A DNA stretch of 5,497 bases from Thermaceae bacterium (GTDB lineage: Bacteria > Deinococcota > Deinococci > Deinococcales > Marinithermaceae), in assembly GCA_026989475.1 (NCBI GenBank), contig JALSJG010000178.1, positions 1 to 5,497 of the forward strand, read 5' to 3'. Position numbers and translations under genes: made by a program. How positions within the stretch are numbered: the stretch's first letter is position 1; every line of letters begins with the position of its first letter. Positions 4,952 to 5,497 of the stretch are shown piece after piece. The notes below the pieces were generated by a model. That model was given only the letters and a program-made list of their open reading frames with translations, ran no database searches and was not told the DNA's origin.

Positions 4952-5497
4952 TTACCCAAGGCCGAGCGCCTCGATCACCCTGGGGTCGAGCTCAAAAGCG
5001 TGCTCGGGGGTGGGGAAGCGCCCCGCGCGCACGTCCTCGGCGTAGGCGGAAAGGGCCGCGCGGATGAGCTCGCCCCCCTCGAGGTAGCGCTTCACGAAGC
5101 GGGGCCTGAACTCGCCCGGCACTCCGATCAGATCGTGGAAGACGAGGATCTGGCCGTCGGTGTCGGGACCGGCGCCGATTCCGATCGTGGGGATCTTGAC
5201 CCGCTCGGTGATCGCCCGGGCGAGCGGGGCGGGGACCATCTCGAGCACCAGGGCGAAGACCCCGGCGGCCTCAAGGCGGAGGGCGTCCGCCAAAAGGCGC
5301 TTCGCGCCCTCCAGGTCCCGCCCCTGGACCCGGTAGCCGCCGAGCTGGCTCGCGGTCTGGGGGGTGAGGCCGAGGTGGCCCATGACCGGCACCCCGGCCT
5401 CCACCAGGCCGCGGACGACTTCGACCTTGGCCCCCTCGAGCTTCACCGCATCCGCCCCGGCCTCCTTCAAAAGCCGCCGGCTCGCCTCGATCGCCCG
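4952..5497 (-). CDS. panB: 3-methyl-2-oxobutanoate hydroxymethyltransferase, N-terminal part missing
   Basis: PanB transfers a hydroxymethyl group from methylene-tetrahydrofolate to 2-oxoisovalerate to make ketopantoate, the first step of pantothenate and CoA synthesis; it is a cytoplasmic TIM-barrel enzyme. The reading frame is open to the right edge, giving 181 residues of a usual 260-280; a TTG at 5470 is an internal Leu, not a start. Visible signatures, in order: DAVKLEGA (magnesium/substrate Glu), MGHLGLTPQTASQLGGYRVQG, then VLEMVPAPLAR whose Glu is the expected catalytic acid/base (E. coli Glu181), PTIGIGAGPDTDGQILV, and the C-terminal FRPRFVKRY. The C terminus looks complete, stopping at TAA 4952-4954. 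It is the first visible gene of a - strand group with rluD; the missing 5' end would show whether panC or other pantothenate genes are adjacent. Confidence 0.96.
   Translation of the reverse strand, partial: RAIEASRRLLKEAGADAVKLEGAKVEVVRGLVEAGVPVMGHLGLTPQTASQLGGYRVQGRDLEGAKRLLADALRLEAAGVFALVLEMVPAPLARAITERVKIPTIGIGAGPDTDGQILVFHDLIGVPGEFRPRFVKRYLEGGELIRAALSAYAEDVRAGRFPTPEHAFELDPRVIEALGLG

Overview
The window is very G+C-rich (hand-counted 60-base lines in the acylase, ispF and rluD genes give about 72-75%). The encoded proteins look like those of the Thermales: the IspF protein closely resembles the Thermus thermophilus enzyme as I remember it, including its C-terminal KTSEGL...HVQARAVVLL block, and GTG starts are common. 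I infer a member of Deinococcus-Thermus, order Thermales; the genus cannot be named from this sequence alone.

Layout. On the + strand, the window opens inside a penicillin acylase family gene (1-1643, 5' end missing; the self-processing Ser is at 102-104). It is followed after 8 bases by a small unrecognised gene (1652-1885). Bases 1886-2041 are a non-coding leader holding an elaborate set of inverted repeats, which ends in the start codon of a + strand gene for a TenA/THI-4/PqqC-like protein (2042-2644). All remaining genes are on the - strand, read from right to left: panB (runs off the right edge, stop at 4952), an rluD-type pseudouridine synthase (4940-4017), a 297-base gap that has no gene and is rich in palindromes and short repeats, a UPF0126/TRIC-like membrane protein (3719-3144) and ispF (3088-2594). 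The tenA-like gene and ispF converge and overlap by 51 bases.

Roles. panB (pantothenate/CoA), rluD (23S rRNA modification) and ispF (isoprenoid precursors) are ordinary chromosomal housekeeping genes. The acylase is probably an exported Ntn-hydrolase. The tenA-like segment stands out: it has lower G+C (sampled lines 57-65%, leader about 52%), no thiamine genes beside it and no obvious thiaminase cysteine.

The most interesting signal is the tenA-like leader. Bases 1925-1998 can fold into a three-way junction closed by a perfect 8-bp stem. A four-A linker then leads to a second hairpin with a perfect 10-bp stem (2003-2012 with 2037-2046) that contains the GTG start codon. A third copy of a 7-mer allows a competing pairing. 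This is what a translation-controlling riboswitch or leader could look like, although a leaderless -10 hexamer (TAGCCT) 6 bases before the same GTG offers a competing explanation.
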